From NCBI GenBank assembly GCA_043809365.1, contig JAZDDW010000041.1, forward strand, positions 1 through 12,418: a stretch of DNA of 12,418 nt. Direction: 5' to 3'. This DNA is from CAJAUT01 sp043809365 (GTDB taxonomy: Bacteria > Patescibacteriota > Microgenomatia > UBA1400 > UBA12108). Both the position numbers and the translations under genes were made by a program. The stretch's first letter is position 1. Every line of letters begins with the position of its first letter. Below the pieces are notes generated by a model. The model saw only the letters and a list, made by a program, of their open reading frames with translations. It did not search any database and was not told where the DNA came from. Below, one piece after another: positions 1 through 7,060 of this stretch.

Positions 1-1
1 C

Positions 2-958
2 AAAATGCTCATTATCTCTAATCTTACTTTTGCCTTCTGTTATTTTCTCTGGATTTATAGTCATTCGTTTCCCATGTTTTTGCTTGGATTTGTTTTTCGC
101 ACCATCGGTGGTACTTTTAACTCCGGTACTCTGCAAGCTTACGTTTACGACTTTCTCCAAAAACATCACCTCACTCACCATTTTGAACAAATCTGGGGAA
201 AAGGAAACGCCTTACGTACGCTCGGCATCGGCGTCGCAGTAACTCTTGGTGGTTTCTTGAGCCAAGTTTCCTATAACCTTACTCTTTTCTTGTCCGGATT
301 TTCCGTACTTACCCTCGCTATCATGGTTTCGTTCTGGCCAGAAATCAAATCGACCTTATCTACCAAGGAATCCAATTACTGGCAGTTTCTTCTCTCTGCC
401 CTCAAGTCGGTGCGTCACAATCCCAATCTCATGCACATCATTATTTATTCGGGAGTAATTATGTCACTCTTTGCCAACCTGGAAGAATTTAATGATCTTT
501 ACCTCCAATTCCTTGGGTTTCCCAACTACGTTATTGGTCTCATCTTCGGTCTCGCCACTGTGGGGCAAAGCCTAGCTAGTTTGCTAGCTCACCGATTGGC
601 AACTCACGCTTGGTCCATCCTGAACTTGACCACCTTTCTTGCTCTATTAATTCTTGTTTCTGCCGCCTATCTCCGTCACCCTCTGCTTGCCGCGGGTATC
701 TTATTCTTGGGGATTATCCTCGAGTTTAGTAACGTCATTGGAGAAGGCATTATTCAACGCGAGGTGAGTGGGGGAGAGCGTTCAACTGTGGCCTCACTCA
801 ATTCATTCGCTCGCAACGTCCTACCCTTTCAACTCCTATTTGGTCTGATCGCCACTCGGTATGGTCTCCAATCATCCTACTTGGTATACGCGGGCATTGT
901 GGGTGTTTACCTAATTATTACTGTTCCAATCTATGGCAATCGTAACTCAAAACTCTAA
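2..958 (+). CDS. MFS transporter, 5'-truncated by the window edge
   Basis: This is a multi-membrane transporter of the major facilitator superfamily, probably a drug/metabolite exporter-type member; the substrate cannot be read from the sequence. About 318 codons are present and the frame is open to the window edge, so the ATG at base 5 is internal: the usual length is about 400 residues. What is missing corresponds to the first two helices; the visible part starts where motif A normally ends and continues into a helix followed by RTIGGTFNSGTLQAYVYD (about residues 32-49 counted from that ATG). Near residue 257 the segment GERSTVASLNSF matches the conserved segment of the C-terminal half (often RATVLSL in relatives). 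The rest alternates long hydrophobic helices with short loops. The stop codon lies inside the palindrome at 948-981. MFS membership is fairly sure; any link with the glycan genes downstream is unproven because the palindrome and a promoter separate them. Confidence 0.85.
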   Translation, partial: KMLIISNLTFAFCYFLWIYSHSFPMFLLGFVFRTIGGTFNSGTLQAYVYDFLQKHHLTHHFEQIWGKGNALRTLGIGVAVTLGGFLSQVSYNLTLFLSGFSVLTLAIMVSFWPEIKSTLSTKESNYWQFLLSALKSVRHNPNLMHIIIYSGVIMSLFANLEEFNDLYLQFLGFPNYVIGLIFGLATVGQSLASLLAHRLATHAWSILNLTTFLALLILVSAAYLRHPLLAAGILFLGIILEFSNVIGEGIIQREVSGGERSTVASLNSFARNVLPFQLLFGLIATRYGLQSSYLVYAGIVGVYLIITVPIYGNRNSKL

Positions 959-981
959 TTATTCGAATAATTAGAGTTTTG
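948..981. terminator. 34-bp perfect palindrome, probable bidirectional terminator (copy 1)
   Basis: A perfect inverted repeat centred on TTCGAA; each arm starts as CAAAACTCTAATTA. An A run on the left and TTTT on the right give the A-stem-T layout of a bidirectional Rho-independent terminator. The stem is AT-rich, which is weak for a terminator, so a protein-binding palindrome is also possible. It contains the TAA stop of the MFS gene (956-958). A near copy lies at 12224-12255. Confidence 0.6.
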
Positions 982-985
982 GCTC

Positions 986-1051
986 GTTACTAATGGTCAA
1001 TCAATCGTTGTAGATGGGGGTAAAACCATCTCTGACTCTCATGATTTTTAG
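986..1051 (+). pseudogene. C-terminal remnant of a short-chain dehydrogenase/reductase
   Basis: The frame reads VTNGQSIVVDGGKTISDSHDF and then TAG. The pattern (T/N)GQ-x-I-VVDGG-x-T is the standard C-terminal strand and tail of classical SDR enzymes (FabG-like and sugar SDR relatives). Upstream, the frame stays open only through the right arm of the palindrome (a TAA lies at 968-970), so the Rossmann body of about 230 residues is absent. This is a gene tail, not a functional gene. It suggests that a deletion or recombination joined the palindrome to the last codons of a lost dehydrogenase gene. The identification rests on one motif of about 16 residues, but that motif is characteristic. Together with the next two entries it accounts for much of the roughly 330 bases without an intact gene between 959 and 1284. 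Confidence 0.6.
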
Positions 1052-1055
1052 AACA

Positions 1056-1085
1056 TTGACATTCGGGTAGTATTTGGTTTATAAA
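1056..1085 (+). promoter_or_regulatory. Near-consensus sigma70-type promoter for the glycan operon
   Basis: A perfect -35 hexamer TTGACA (1056-1061) is followed after 18 bp by TATAAA (1080-1085), five of six matches to the -10 consensus. Transcription would start near 1092. It lies just after the dehydrogenase remnant and is the best promoter-like pair I see ahead of the long + strand gene run. It implies a 5' leader of about 190 bases before the ATG at 1285. Confidence 0.55.
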
Positions 1086-1097
1086 TATATCATGTAA

Positions 1098-1265
1098 GCG
1101 CTGGTTGGCAAAAGTTGGGTACGAAAGAATCCAAGAAATCGAAATCCCGAACTAGCTCAGGAGCGGATGAAAAAGCTCTACGAGCAAAAAGGATACTCCC
1201 AAAACTGGATTGATTTCTTTCGCGCACCAATTACCTCAAATCAAGCGAAAATCAGAAACAGCTGA
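1098..1265 (+). pseudogene. Unrecognised coding remnant or 32-residue small ORF in the operon leader
   Basis: After a TAA at 1095-1097 the frame is open for 55 codons to a TGA at 1263-1265. Its composition is protein-like and charged, unlike the hydrophobic products around it: it contains NPELAQERMKKLYEQKG and then YSQNWIDFFRAP. There is no start at the head of the frame. An internal ATG at 1167 has AGGAG at 1159-1163 (short spacing) and would give 32 residues. I do not recognise the family. It could be the end of a degraded gene, in line with the neighbouring dehydrogenase tail, or a real small leader ORF. The end of this frame overlaps the region just before the first glycosyltransferase, in a different frame. 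Confidence 0.35.
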
Positions 1266-1272
1266 AGTAAGT

Positions 1273-1278
1273 TATAAT
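1273..1278 (+). promoter_or_regulatory. Perfect -10 hexamer TATAAT seven bases before the first GT-C start
   Basis: TATAAT at 1273-1278 would place transcription start at about 1285, the A of the ATG itself, giving a leaderless mRNA. No convincing -35 element lies 16-18 bases upstream, and there is no TG extension. It is an alternative or additional promoter to the one at 1056-1085; a chance match in AT-rich leader DNA is possible. Confidence 0.25.
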
Positions 1279-1284
1279 GGCTTC

Positions 1285-2781
1285 ATGCAGTGGTTTCCAC
1301 GTCTTACAAAGCTTGAGTGGATGATTATTTTTGGCCTGGTCATCGCCTATTTTGCGCTTACCTTAACCAATCTGACCCGTCTCCCCATTTTTGTCGACGA
1401 AGCCCTCTATTTGCGCTGGGCTCAGATTGCCTGGCACGACGCCTCTTGGCGCTTTATTAGTTTGACCGACGGCAAACAACCTCTCTATGTCTGGTTTGTG
1501 ATTCCCTTCCTCAAATTTATCGCTGACCCGCTGGCTGCAGGCCGCACTGCCTCCGTGGTGACTGGACTTGGTACAGTGCTCGGGATGGGCTACTTGGGCT
1601 GGCTTATCCAAGGTAAAAAGACTGCTCTTATGGCTATGCTCCTTGCCATGTTTTCTCCCTACCTCTTTTTCTACTACCGCTTCGGAGTCATGGAATCCAT
1701 GCTGGTCTCAGGAGCTATCTGGGTATGCAATGGTTCGATCCTTCTAGCTCGCTCACGTCGGCTCGACGTGGCACTTCTGCTTGGGATGTGGACGGGAGCC
1801 ACGATTCTTGTCAAATCATCGGGCATGTTCTTTTTGTTGTTGATTCCTGTCGCCTATCTCCTCGTCGTCGATTTTAAACACATCTGTTCCAAGCAGACCA
1901 TTAAGTACGCTGGGTTAGTTTTGATTTCTTGGTTTTTGGCCACGGTAATCTACAACGTCCAGCGTCTCTCTCCCTGGATGCACATGATTGGTCAGAAAAA
2001 CGCTTTTTTTATCGTGCCATATAGCGAAATCTTCCACGAGTTTGGGCGCCTCTCCAACAACTTTTTGGACGTCTGGCGGTGGCAACATGCCTACACCACT
2101 ATTCCCGTCTTATTCATGTCGTTGTTTGGTTTCTACTTGATTTTCCGCAAAAATTACCGTCTCGGGTTATTTCTCTCCGCCTGGTTGTTTGGCCCCATGT
2201 TGGGGACGGTTCTCTTGGCTCGTCTGTTTGCCCCTCGCTATATTATTTTTGTTACTCCCTTTATCCTCCTTTTTACTGCCTACGCTCTCGCCGCAATCAA
2301 GAATACTAAATATCGTATTATTGCCTTATTCTCTCTTACTCTCTTGCCCATTTACCTTATTACTCGTTTAATTTCCGATCCCATTCATTTCCCCTACACG
2401 AGTGTAGACCAGGGTTACGTCAATGGTTGGTCAGCTGGTAATGGTACCAAACAGATTGCCGATTGGGCTGTTGCGCGAATTAAATCTACCGGCAAGCCCA
2501 TGACCATCTTCACCGAGGGGACCTTTGGTATCCTTCCCCACGGTCTCGAGCTCTATGCCGATGGCCGTGTTGATGGACTCACGATTACGGGGCTATATCC
2601 CATCACCGACATCCCTCCCAGTCACGCCCTGCAGTCAGTCAAAACCAATCCCGAAACCTACATTATTCTCAACAATAGTTATAAAAAAGACGTGCCATCC
2701 GGACTAGAACTAGTTGCTAGTTACCCCAAATTGCGTGATAATCCGATGAATCTATATCGTGTACTACCCAGCAGTCAATAG
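1285..2781 (+). CDS. GT-C membrane glycosyltransferase, GT39/PMT_2-like
   Basis: A polytopic glycosyltransferase (498 residues) expected to use a polyprenyl-phosphate sugar and act on the outer face of the membrane. After a first helix (about residues 13-31) the first outer loop carries PIFVDEALYL with the acidic pair D38-E39, the usual catalytic/metal site of GT-C enzymes. It is followed by K64-Q65-P66-L67, a variant of the KPPL motif of the PMT_2 family. Further helices run to about residue 370. A soluble C-terminal domain of about 110 residues follows, with EGTFGILPHGLELYADGR near its start. The TTG at 1210 would add 25 polar residues; ATG 1285 places the first helix near the N-terminus as in relatives and is preferred. 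There is no Shine-Dalgarno site. The gene ends two bases before the next ATG. Acceptor and sugar are unknown. Confidence 0.8.
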   Translation: MQWFPRLTKLEWMIIFGLVIAYFALTLTNLTRLPIFVDEALYLRWAQIAWHDASWRFISLTDGKQPLYVWFVIPFLKFIADPLAAGRTASVVTGLGTVLGMGYLGWLIQGKKTALMAMLLAMFSPYLFFYYRFGVMESMLVSGAIWVCNGSILLARSRRLDVALLLGMWTGATILVKSSGMFFLLLIPVAYLLVVDFKHICSKQTIKYAGLVLISWFLATVIYNVQRLSPWMHMIGQKNAFFIVPYSEIFHEFGRLSNNFLDVWRWQHAYTTIPVLFMSLFGFYLIFRKNYRLGLFLSAWLFGPMLGTVLLARLFAPRYIIFVTPFILLFTAYALAAIKNTKYRIIALFSLTLLPIYLITRLISDPIHFPYTSVDQGYVNGWSAGNGTKQIADWAVARIKSTGKPMTIFTEGTFGILPHGLELYADGRVDGLTITGLYPITDIPPSHALQSVKTNPETYIILNNSYKKDVPSGLELVASYPKLRDNPMNLYRVLPSSQ

Positions 2782-2783
2782 CT

Positions 2784-4250
2784 ATGCGCTCATCCATTAT
2801 TCATTATTCATTATTCATTATTCTCGCTCTCCTTATTTTTCGCCCTCTGCTTGGCACGGTTTGGTATCCCATGCACGATACGACCCATCTTGCGAGGCTG
2901 TATCTCATGGAGGGGACGATTCGTGGAGGTCAGTTCCCTCCCATTTGGGCTACTGGGATCAATCAGGGGTTGGGCTACCCACTTTTTCACTTTTATGCTC
3001 CACTCTTTTATTATCTAGCCCTCCTAGTTAAGCTTGTTACCGGCTCCTATTTTACAGCTGTCAAAGTTGTCCTTTTTTCCTCCTCCGTCTTGGGTATGCT
3101 CGGCATGTATACGCTCATGAAAAAATGGGGTAGGGGAGTCGCATTCTTCTCTTCCCTTGCCTTTGGTACGCTCCCCTATATGGCGGTTAATCTCTATGTA
3201 CGCGGAGCCTACGCTGAGACCCTCGCGCTCTCCCTCCTCCCTTGGTTATTCTACGCTTGGCAAAATCTGGGTTCTCATCAGCGCCAAATCATGACTGCCA
3301 TTATCACGACACTTTTTATCCTTTCTCACAACCTGATCCCGCTCATTACTTTCCCCTTTTTACTTATCTGGATCTTGTTTCATCATCACCATCATCTCAA
3401 AGCACTCATTTTGCCCATCCTTGCTACCATAACCCTTTCTAGTTTTTATCTCCTCCCCCTCATTTTTGAGCGCAATTTTGTGCAGGCTGACTCAATCGCC
3501 AAAACTACAAATTATTCCCTCCATTATGTTGCCCCCTCTCAGCTCTGGAACTCTACCTGGGGGTATGGGGGATCTGCGATGGGGCTCGAAGATGGGATGT
3601 CATTCAAACTCGGGAAAATAGTTGTCCTCCTATCCTTGGGTTCGCTCTTGCTTTTGCGTAAGCGCTATATTCAGTTGCTGGTGACCTCGGCACTCCTTAC
3701 CATCTTTATGACCACTCCTTACTCTCAATTTATCTGGGATCACCTGGCACTCCTTCAAGTTATCCAGTTCCCTTGGCGATATCTCGGGCTTGTTGGTTTT
3801 TTCCTTTCTTCCCTCGCTGGCCTCTCCTTCACTCTTATCAAAAACAAATTTGCTCGCAATAGCTGTTTGCTGTTAGCTGTTTGTTGTTTGCTACTGACCA
3901 ATCTCAAACTGTTTGCTCCCCAATCAACTTTCCCCGCTGACCTCTCTCGCTATACCAGCTCCTCTTACCTAGAGACATTGCCGCAAATCATCCCAGAATT
4001 TGCTCCCCGCTGGCTGAGTAATCCTCTTCCTGCCTCATCTCTTGATCGCGCCTACTATCCTACCTGGAAAGTAATCGTAGACGGTAAACTCGTCCCCACT
4101 AGGCCGAGCGTTAGTGGTCTCTTGTCCTATCCCAATCCCACGCAATCAACCAATATTCAGTTGATTCAATCTCACACCAATCTCGAGAGATTTAGTTATG
4201 CTCTGACTATCCTTACCCTCATTACTCTCATAATTTATGCCAAAATTTAA
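2784..4250 (+). CDS. GT-C-like integral membrane protein, PTPS-related (PF10131-type)
   Basis: A 488-residue polytopic protein of the type named 6-pyruvoyl-tetrahydropterin synthase-related membrane protein, which despite the name looks like a GT-C glycosyltransferase relative. After the first helix comes WYPMHDTTHLARLY with H31-D32 at the place of the GT-C acidic motif. Then come FPPIWATGINQGLGYPLF and FHFYAPLFYY, typical of this family. Many helices follow, and near the end YYPTWKVIVDGK begins a short outer beta domain of the YfhO-like kind before a final helix. Codons 3-13 are made of a heptamer array (2790-2823), so the N-terminus may be recently altered; a second array (3861-3895) builds part of a helix at residues 360-371. 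Five histidines in a row (residues 200-204) sit in a loop. It starts two bases after the previous stop and overlaps the next gene by 14 bases. The reaction is inferred. Confidence 0.75.
   Translation: MRSSIIHYSLFIILALLIFRPLLGTVWYPMHDTTHLARLYLMEGTIRGGQFPPIWATGINQGLGYPLFHFYAPLFYYLALLVKLVTGSYFTAVKVVLFSSSVLGMLGMYTLMKKWGRGVAFFSSLAFGTLPYMAVNLYVRGAYAETLALSLLPWLFYAWQNLGSHQRQIMTAIITTLFILSHNLIPLITFPFLLIWILFHHHHHLKALILPILATITLSSFYLLPLIFERNFVQADSIAKTTNYSLHYVAPSQLWNSTWGYGGSAMGLEDGMSFKLGKIVVLLSLGSLLLLRKRYIQLLVTSALLTIFMTTPYSQFIWDHLALLQVIQFPWRYLGLVGFFLSSLAGLSFTLIKNKFARNSCLLLAVCCLLLTNLKLFAPQSTFPADLSRYTSSSYLETLPQIIPEFAPRWLSNPLPASSLDRAYYPTWKVIVDGKLVPTRPSVSGLLSYPNPTQSTNIQLIQSHTNLERFSYALTILTLITLIIYAKI
2790..2823 (+). 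repeat. Heptamer tandem array A (TTATTCA units)
   Basis: Three exact TTATTCA units (2797-2817), a partial fourth (2818-2823) and a degenerate unit TCATCCA in front. The array lies at codons 3-13 of the 2784-4250 gene. Three units (21 bp) encode seven residues, giving the HYSLFII peptide. One-unit gain or loss would shift the reading frame right after the start codon. Confidence 0.85.
3861..3895 (+). repeat. Heptamer tandem array B (AGCTGTT/TGCTGTT units)
   Basis: Five units of 7 bp: the pair AGCTGTT, TGCTGTT is repeated with one T substitution in the fourth unit, then a diverged unit TGCTACT. It lies in the 2784-4250 gene and encodes the hydrophobic, cysteine-containing stretch SCLLLAVCCLLL inside a predicted membrane helix. 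Confidence 0.75.
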
Positions 4251-5586
4251 AATTTGGTTACTCCTCATCTTAGCTACTTTCCTCGCCTACGGTGCATCTC
4301 TTAAATACGGCTTTTCCCAAGATGATTGGTATTTTCTCTCTATCTCTCAAGCCAGGACTACTTCCGAAGTTTTCAATTTTTTTAATCCTTTCGCCCAATC
4401 TGGTTTTGCTTTCTTTAGACCACTGGGTACCCAGCTCTATTATTTTATCTTTACTGCTGTCTTTGGTTTAGTTCGCGCTCCCTTCTTTATGCATCTTTTT
4501 ATGCTCCTACTCCAAGCTAGTTGTGGATATTTTGTCTATTCCTTGGTGACCAAACTCAAAGTTAATCACCTCACCGCCATACTTATCGGTCTAGTCTATG
4601 CCACCAGCTCGGCACAATTCTTGAGTCTTTTTTATATTGCCGCTACCCAGCAACTCTTGTCGGCTTTCTTTGGTTTGCTCTCACTCAATTATTTTTTGGA
4701 CAATAAATCGAGGGTTTCATCCCTGTTCTTTCTACTCGCATTGCTCTCCAAGGAAACTGCCATTATGATTCCCTTTATTGCAATTATTCTCACCCTCCTA
4801 CAAAAACAAAAATTATCCTTCCAGAAATTTATCCCCTACTTTTCACTTTTCACTTGTTACTTGTTACTGCGTTTACTCCCTTCTCACGCTGCCCAAACTG
4901 AATATCAATTTGTCTTTGGACTCAATGTCGTCAGCACCCTCCGTTGGTATTTGCTTTTCGCATTTGGAGCCGCCGAAGAATGGATCCGCTACGCTACCCC
5001 CGCCTTTGGTATCAACCTACCTCAATTTATTCGTGATTTTGGTATTTTGGGATTCTCTATTACCCTTTTCACCTCGCTTACTTTTTTACTTTTTCTCTTC
5101 TCCCTCCTGCGTAACGCTCTTCGCCAAATTATCCTTTATCTTGCTTGGTTTACCCTCGCCCTCGCCCCTGTCCTTTTCCTGCTCAACCATCGCTATCCCC
5201 ATTATCTAGACCTGGCGCTCATTCCTTTACTATTAATCGTTTATCAATTTATTCGTGGGCGATGGCAGTATGTTTTAACCTTGTTTTTGATTGCCGCCTC
5301 CCTCTCCACGATCTCTTTATCGCAGAAGGTTCACTGGACTACTGGTCGCGCGCGGATGTCCGCCCAAGCTATCTCTATCCTAGATTGGCCCACCATTTGC
5401 ACCCACAACGCCATAACCTTTACTGGAGGTGATTCCGCTCTGCGGCAACTCTCCTACACTCTCTCCCTTGCCAATGGAGCAAGAGTGTTATGTAATAACC
5501 CCGTCCTGGAGGTCTCTTATCAAGGTCAGGATAATCTCGGGGGAGAGAATGCTTACCTGGTCGATGTAGGCCCAATATTCAAATAA
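4237..5586 (+). CDS. GT-C-type membrane glycosyltransferase
   Basis: A 449-residue polytopic membrane protein. The first helix (about residues 5-22) is followed by KYGFSQDDWYFL with D29-D30, the acidic pair in the first outer loop that defines GT-C enzymes. Next comes FFRPLGTQLYYF, at the position of the substrate-loop motif. The membrane part runs to about residue 365, and the last 80 residues form a small outer domain with two cysteines. Residues 201-210 are encoded by heptamer array C. The start overlaps the end of the previous gene by 14 bases, and there is no Shine-Dalgarno site, so translation is probably coupled. One base separates its stop from the flippase ATG. The GT-C call is from topology plus motif; donor and acceptor are not determinable, and an O-antigen polymerase is less likely because of the early DD motif. 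Confidence 0.7.
   Translation: MPKFKIWLLLILATFLAYGASLKYGFSQDDWYFLSISQARTTSEVFNFFNPFAQSGFAFFRPLGTQLYYFIFTAVFGLVRAPFFMHLFMLLLQASCGYFVYSLVTKLKVNHLTAILIGLVYATSSAQFLSLFYIAATQQLLSAFFGLLSLNYFLDNKSRVSSLFFLLALLSKETAIMIPFIAIILTLLQKQKLSFQKFIPYFSLFTCYLLLRLLPSHAAQTEYQFVFGLNVVSTLRWYLLFAFGAAEEWIRYATPAFGINLPQFIRDFGILGFSITLFTSLTFLLFLFSLLRNALRQIILYLAWFTLALAPVLFLLNHRYPHYLDLALIPLLLIVYQFIRGRWQYVLTLFLIAASLSTISLSQKVHWTTGRARMSAQAISILDWPTICTHNAITFTGGDSALRQLSYTLSLANGARVLCNNPVLEVSYQGQDNLGGENAYLVDVGPIFK
4838..4867 (+). repeat. Heptamer tandem array C (ACTTTTC then ACTTGTT units)
   Basis: Two exact ACTTTTC units (4838-4851) are followed by two exact ACTTGTT units (4852-4865), so the array changes unit type midway while keeping phase. 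It encodes FSLFTCYLLL within a membrane helix of the 4237-5586 gene. Confidence 0.8.
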
Positions 5587-5587
5587 T

Positions 5588-7060
5588 ATGACTATTCTTA
5601 ATATCGACAACATCAAAGCCAAAGCGTTCAAGGGAGTTTTTACTCTCACTTTTCGCCGTCTCATCTTAAAGATCATTGATACGGTGGGAGTAATTATTTT
5701 GGCTCGCGCCCTCTCCCAAGACGTCTTTGGGGTGTTTGGGATTATTAGTTTTGTGGTCTTCACTTTTCTCGCATTTTTCTCCGATATTGGCTTTGGCGCC
5801 GCCTTAATCCAAAAAAAAGACGAGCTCACCCAAGACGACCTACGCACCACTTTTACCATCCAACAATCTCTAGTAACCTTCTTGCTCGTTATAGCTTGGA
5901 TAACCTCACCCTATATCGCCAATTTTTACCACCTAGGCATGCAGGGGATCTGGTTAATCCGAGTTCTTTCTCTCTCCCTTTTTATTACATCTTTCAAAAC
6001 TATCCCCTCGATTATCCTCGAGCGCTCTCTTCGTTTTGAGCGTCTAGTTATCCCTGAGATTATCGAAACTCTGGTGTACAACGGCATTGCCGTCTACATG
6101 GCTCTCCATGGGTTTGGGGTCTGGAGTCTCGTGATTGCCATCCTGGCTCGGGTGGTAACGGGAGCCGTAGTCCTCAATATTCTCTCCCCCTGGAATATTG
6201 GTTGGGCCTTCTCGAGAGTCTCGGTCAAGGCTCTGCTCTCTTTTGGGGTACCCTATCAGCTCAATAGTGTTTTGGCTCTCATCAAAGACAATATCACCCC
6301 CACCCTCATTGCCTATTGGTACGGGCCAGCGGCGGTTGGGTTTGTGAATCTTGCCCAGAATATCGCCACCCGCCCCATGGAGATTATCAATATTGTCTCT
6401 CGCGTAATGTTCCCTGCCTATTCTCGCATCCAGCACGATACAAAGAGGCTGCGCCGTTGGATCGAAAAGTCAGTCTCATTTATGGCTTATCTCTACATGC
6501 CCGCCATTACCGGACTCTTAATCACCTCCCGTCCGATCTTGGAATATCTCTACGCCGACAAATCTAGTAAATGGCTGCCGTCGCTCCCCACCCTCCTCCT
6601 CTTTCTTGCCGGGGCTTATCCTATTATTATTACGACCACCTACACCAATGCTCTCTATGCGCTTGGACGTCCCAAGGTAGTTTTGGCCCTCATGGGGATC
6701 TATACCGTCCTCACTTGGGGACTAGGTGCCCCACTCATTTATAAGTACGGATATGTCGGGATCGCGATAGCCGGGCTCATCATCACTTACGCGACTCTCC
6801 CTATTGTAGTTCGCCAAATGAATAAAGTTGTCCCAGTCTCAACCTGGGATTCTCTCAAAAAACCCTTGCTTGCCAGTCTGATTATGGGAGTTGTTACTTA
6901 CTTTATTAATCAGAACTTCACTCATTCTTTGCTCACTCTAGTCATCACGATGATCGCGGGAATGGTAACATATACGGGAGCCATCATAATCTTAGATGGA
7001 CCTCGGCTCAAGTCCGAGTTTGTTAACTGGTTTAATTTAATGGGACACCGTAACTTATGA
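5588..7060 (+). CDS. Wzx/MOP-type polysaccharide flippase
   Basis: A 490-residue membrane protein of the MOP exporter superfamily (Polysacc_synt/Wzx-like), expected to flip a polyprenyl-linked glycan from the inner to the outer face of the membrane. The N-terminus has a short amphipathic stretch with the basic segment FRRLILKIID. Then come helices and the family-typical loop SDIGFGAALIQKKDELTQDD (residues 65-84). Repeating pairs of helices run to about residue 480. The length matches the family norm. It begins one base after the preceding stop. Its stop overlaps the next start as ATGA, which implies coupled translation with the GT2 fusion gene. It sits in the middle of the operon, between the GT-C genes and the cytoplasmic GT2 genes, as expected for a lipid-linked glycan export pathway. 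The exported glycan is unknown. Confidence 0.88.
   Translation: MTILNIDNIKAKAFKGVFTLTFRRLILKIIDTVGVIILARALSQDVFGVFGIISFVVFTFLAFFSDIGFGAALIQKKDELTQDDLRTTFTIQQSLVTFLLVIAWITSPYIANFYHLGMQGIWLIRVLSLSLFITSFKTIPSIILERSLRFERLVIPEIIETLVYNGIAVYMALHGFGVWSLVIAILARVVTGAVVLNILSPWNIGWAFSRVSVKALLSFGVPYQLNSVLALIKDNITPTLIAYWYGPAAVGFVNLAQNIATRPMEIINIVSRVMFPAYSRIQHDTKRLRRWIEKSVSFMAYLYMPAITGLLITSRPILEYLYADKSSKWLPSLPTLLLFLAGAYPIIITTTYTNALYALGRPKVVLALMGIYTVLTWGLGAPLIYKYGYVGIAIAGLIITYATLPIVVRQMNKVVPVSTWDSLKKPLLASLIMGVVTYFINQNFTHSLLTLVITMIAGMVTYTGAIIILDGPRLKSEFVNWFNLMGHRNL

Noticed and set aside
948..981. Insertion-sequence terminal repeat or integrase attachment site
   Set aside because: The two copies are in direct, not inverted, arrangement as far as their internal asymmetry shows; no transposase or integrase gene lies between them and no target duplication is visible. 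A role in recombination is kept only as a hypothesis.
1210..1284. TTG start extending the first GT-C protein by 25 residues
   Set aside because: The extra residues are polar and lie in a leader that shows another coding remnant in a different frame; ATG 1285 gives the normal N-terminus.
3381..3395. Run of five His codons in the PTPS-related protein
   Set aside because: Looks like a metal site or tag at first, but it is a short CAT/CAC run in a loop between helices with no partner residues visible; probably simple-sequence drift.
5080..5110. T-rich ACTTTTTT/ACTTTTTC pair as a sixth repeat array
   Set aside because: The spacing is 8 bp, only two units are present, and the run is explained by Leu/Phe codons of a helix.
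4778..5209. Second + strand frame of 143 codons inside the 4237-5586 gene
   Set aside because: It shares the pyrimidine-rich DNA of the real membrane protein and reads as Ser/Pro/Leu-rich noise; it begins mid-gene without a start context.
5488..5859. Antisense open frame of about 120 codons across the GT-C/flippase junction
   Set aside because: It lies opposite two well-supported membrane protein genes, has a basic, low-complexity product and no recognisable domain; it is a shadow of the sense codon bias.
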